Of a stretch of DNA of 7,138 bases, positions 5,073 to 7,138 are shown in pieces. Within the stretch, counting starts at the first letter, position 1; every line of letters starts with the position of its first letter. This stretch comes from an uncultured Mucilaginibacter sp. (GTDB lineage Bacteria > Bacteroidota > Bacteroidia > Sphingobacteriales > Sphingobacteriaceae). The notes under the pieces are model-generated. The model did no database searches. It saw only the letters and a list, made by a program, of their open reading frames with translations, and was not told where the DNA came from. Both the position numbers and the translations under genes were made by a program. The stretch covers positions 1-7,138 of the forward strand of contig CAMLFI010000127.1 of assembly GCA_946479225.1 (NCBI GenBank). Reading direction: 5' to 3'.

Positions 5073-7138
5073 TTAATATATCGGCGGGAACTTAACAGGA
5101 TAACTATCGCTTACCATGCTATACACCGCTTCTATTACATCATCAACAGAAGGCTTTGTGTAATAGTCGCCGTCTGATCCGTATGGTGGGCGATGATCCT
5201 TAGCACAAAGAGTTTTAGGCGGACAATCCAGCATGTAATATCCTTTTTGCCCTTCAATAACCTTTTGTAGTATATAGGCTGACGCGGCTCCCGGCAGATC
5301 CTCATCAACAACCAGCAATTTATTGGTTTTGCTTAATGAGTTTCCGCATAAATTCTCTGTATCAAATGGATATAAGGTTTGCGGATCAACCACCTCAACA
5401 TTAATACCCATTTCCTGCAGCTCATCGGCAGCTTCCATCACTATACGAAGCGTTGATCCGTAAGATACTATGGTGATATCACTGCCCTCGCGCATTAATT
5501 CAGCTTTACCTAAAGGAACAGTGAACTCGCCCACATTAGCCGGCATTTTTTCCTTTAAACGGTAACCGTTAAGGCACTCAATTACAATAGCAGGCTCATC
5601 GCCACGTAAAAGCGTATTGTACATACCCGCCGCTTGCGTCATATCCCGCGGAACGCATATGTGGAGCCCCCGCATAGTACTCAATATCATACCCATCGGC
5701 GAGCCGGAGTGCCATATACCTTCCAGGCGGTGTCCACGCGTACGTATAATAAGCGGAGCCTTTTGGCCACCCGCCGTGCGGTAGCTTAAGCTGGCCAGGT
5801 CATCGCTTATAACGGTTACACCATATAGCAGGTAATCCATGTATTGTATCTCGGCAATGGGGCGCAGGCCACGCATCGCCATGCCCATACCCTGCCCTAT
5901 TATGGAAGTTTCACGGATACCTGTGTCAGAAATCCGCAGATCGCCGTATTTGGCCTGTAAGCCCGCGAACCCCTGGTTAACGTCGCCTATAGCGCCCAGA
6001 TCCTCGCCAAAGGCTACAATAGCCTTATCGCGCTCAAAATTAGCATCAAAACAGGCATTCAATATCTCACGGCCATCCAACATACGCGCGTTAGGCTCGT
6101 ATACTGCCGGTACTGCCTCAATTTTTAAAGGTGATTCCGGTTTGTCCGAGAACAGCTTGGTATTAAATCTTTGGTGATTCTTCTTATTTTCAGATGCGAG
6201 CCATTTACTCAAAGCTGCCCTGGCGTCGGTAGGTTCAGAAGCAGTTAAACGCAATGCCTTTCTGGCAGCTGCTATAGCGTCTTTTCTTCCGGGATCTACA
6301 CATGCACGCAATCCTGCTGCAATTACATGGATATCATCGCCAAAAGCCGACTGGTTAACCAGCGTATCCAATAAACGGACCGCTTCGTCTATATCCGTTT
6401 TTATTTCGGCGCCTAATTCATTCCATGCTTCACGCTGGAAGCCGCGGACTGTTTTTTTGGCTGCAGCTTCTAATGTCTCTAATTCCTCTTCGGTGGTTAT
6501 AGCTGCTTCCAGCATCCATTTACGCATCTGCAGCAAACAATCATGCTCGGCCTCCCACTCTAAACGCTCTTCAGATTTATAGCGCTCATGCGATCCGGAA
6601 GTTGAATGCCCTTGTGGCTGGGTCATTTCTGTAACGTGGATCAAAACCGGCACATGTTCCTCCCGGCATAGCCTTATGGCAATCTCGTAGGTTTCGCACA
6701 ACGCAACGTAATCCCATCCCCGTACTTTAAATATCTCGACACCATTGGTGCCGGTTTCGCGTTGGAAACCTTTTACAACTTCAGATATATCTTCTTTTAC
6801 CGTCTGCAAACTTGCGGGTACAGAAATGGCGTAAGCATCGTCCCAAACAGACAGCGCCATAGGCACCTGTAATATGCCTGCAGCATTCAAAACCTCAAAA
6901 AACAAACCTTCAGATGTAGCGCCGTTACCAATTGTGCCGAAAGCTACCTCATTGCCGTTAACAGAGAAATTGGTAAGATCAGATAGTTCTTTGTTCTGCC
7001 TGTATAGTTTAGAAGCATAAGCCAAGCCCAATAAACGCGGAATAGAGCCCCCTGTAGTTGAAATATCCGATGCACAATTCATGGCCTCTGCCTGGTTTAT
7101 CCAACTGCCATCAGCATTAACAAAGCGGGTACCATAAT
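5073..7138 (-). CDS. Alpha-beta fused E1 component of a 2-oxoacid dehydrogenase (branched-chain type), N-terminus outside window
   Basis: Thiamine-diphosphate-dependent E1 decarboxylates a 2-oxoacid and passes the acyl group to lipoyl-E2; the likely substrates are branched-chain 2-oxoacids, but this cannot be fixed from sequence. The frame stays open to the right edge, with 18 codons (YGTRFVNADGSW...) before the first ATG at 7082, and those residues fit the family, so the gene is cut by the window; 687 residues are visible. Numbering from that ATG: the alpha domain has ASDIS (4-8), the cofactor motif GNGATSEG (52-59), WDDAYAISVP (80-89) and the loop GHSTSGSHERYK (158-169). A helical linker covers about 180-330. 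The beta domain has LDGREILNACF (335-345), VAFGEDLG (356-363), the DTGIRETSIIGQ segment with Glu391 (386-397), HSGSPMG (458-464) and C-terminal KDHRPPYGSDGDYY (628-641). Fusion of both subunits in one chain is, as I recall, common in Bacteroidota. The canonical GDG...NN cofactor residues are replaced here by GNG...DD. E2 and E3 are not in the window. Confidence 0.93.
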   Translation of the reverse strand, partial: YGTRFVNADGSWINQAEAMNCASDISTTGGSIPRLLGLAYASKLYRQNKELSDLTNFSVNGNEVAFGTIGNGATSEGLFFEVLNAAGILQVPMALSVWDDAYAISVPASLQTVKEDISEVVKGFQRETGTNGVEIFKVRGWDYVALCETYEIAIRLCREEHVPVLIHVTEMTQPQGHSTSGSHERYKSEERLEWEAEHDCLLQMRKWMLEAAITTEEELETLEAAAKKTVRGFQREAWNELGAEIKTDIDEAVRLLDTLVNQSAFGDDIHVIAAGLRACVDPGRKDAIAAARKALRLTASEPTDARAALSKWLASENKKNHQRFNTKLFSDKPESPLKIEAVPAVYEPNARMLDGREILNACFDANFERDKAIVAFGEDLGAIGDVNQGFAGLQAKYGDLRISDTGIRETSIIGQGMGMAMRGLRPIAEIQYMDYLLYGVTVISDDLASLSYRTAGGQKAPLIIRTRGHRLEGIWHSGSPMGMILSTMRGLHICVPRDMTQAAGMYNTLLRGDEPAIVIECLNGYRLKEKMPANVGEFTVPLGKAELMREGSDITIVSYGSTLRIVMEAADELQEMGINVEVVDPQTLYPFDTENLCGNSLSKTNKLLVVDEDLPGAASAYILQKVIEGQKGYYMLDCPPKTLCAKDHRPPYGSDGDYYTKPSVDDVIEAVYSMVSDSYPVKFPPIY

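Noticed and set aside
5839..6177. Plus-strand frame of 112 codons inside the E1 gene
   Set aside because: It is antisense to the beta domain of a well-supported E1 protein and has no recognisable features of its own.

Overview
The window looks like ordinary chromosomal DNA from a Bacteroidota species, most likely of the Sphingobacteriaceae (Pedobacter/Mucilaginibacter type). Supporting signs are a single-chain alpha-beta fused E1 dehydrogenase, a periplasmic M1 peptidase and a TlpA-like thioredoxin whose predicted signal-peptide sites sit next to Gln, start codons without clear Shine-Dalgarno sequences, and one promoter that fits the Bacteroidota TTG / TAnnTTTG pattern. The genus is an inference.

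Layout: the left part (1-4159) reads rightward. It holds the C-terminal end of a polytopic membrane protein, a strong hairpin terminator, a small putative lipoprotein of unknown function, a short Ppx/GppA-type exopolyphosphatase and a secreted M1-family zinc metallopeptidase. The Ppx and M1 genes are 46 bp apart and may be co-transcribed. The right part (4207-7138) reads leftward: an E1 2-oxoacid dehydrogenase gene that enters from the right edge, followed by a periplasmic thioredoxin-like gene. The two blocks converge on a 47 bp gap at 4160-4206.

The best non-coding signal is the 143 bp between the E1 and thioredoxin genes (4930-5072). It appears to hold the E1 terminator, a promoter for the thioredoxin gene whose two elements straddle that terminator's T-tract, and a cluster of TGTTGCA heptamers in the predicted leader.

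Functionally the genes form no obvious single pathway: polyphosphate or (p)ppGpp turnover, periplasmic peptide degradation, periplasmic thiol chemistry and branched-chain or related 2-oxoacid oxidation. I see no tRNA, rRNA, insertion sequence, CRISPR, phage or defence module, and nothing that amounts to a new multi-gene system.
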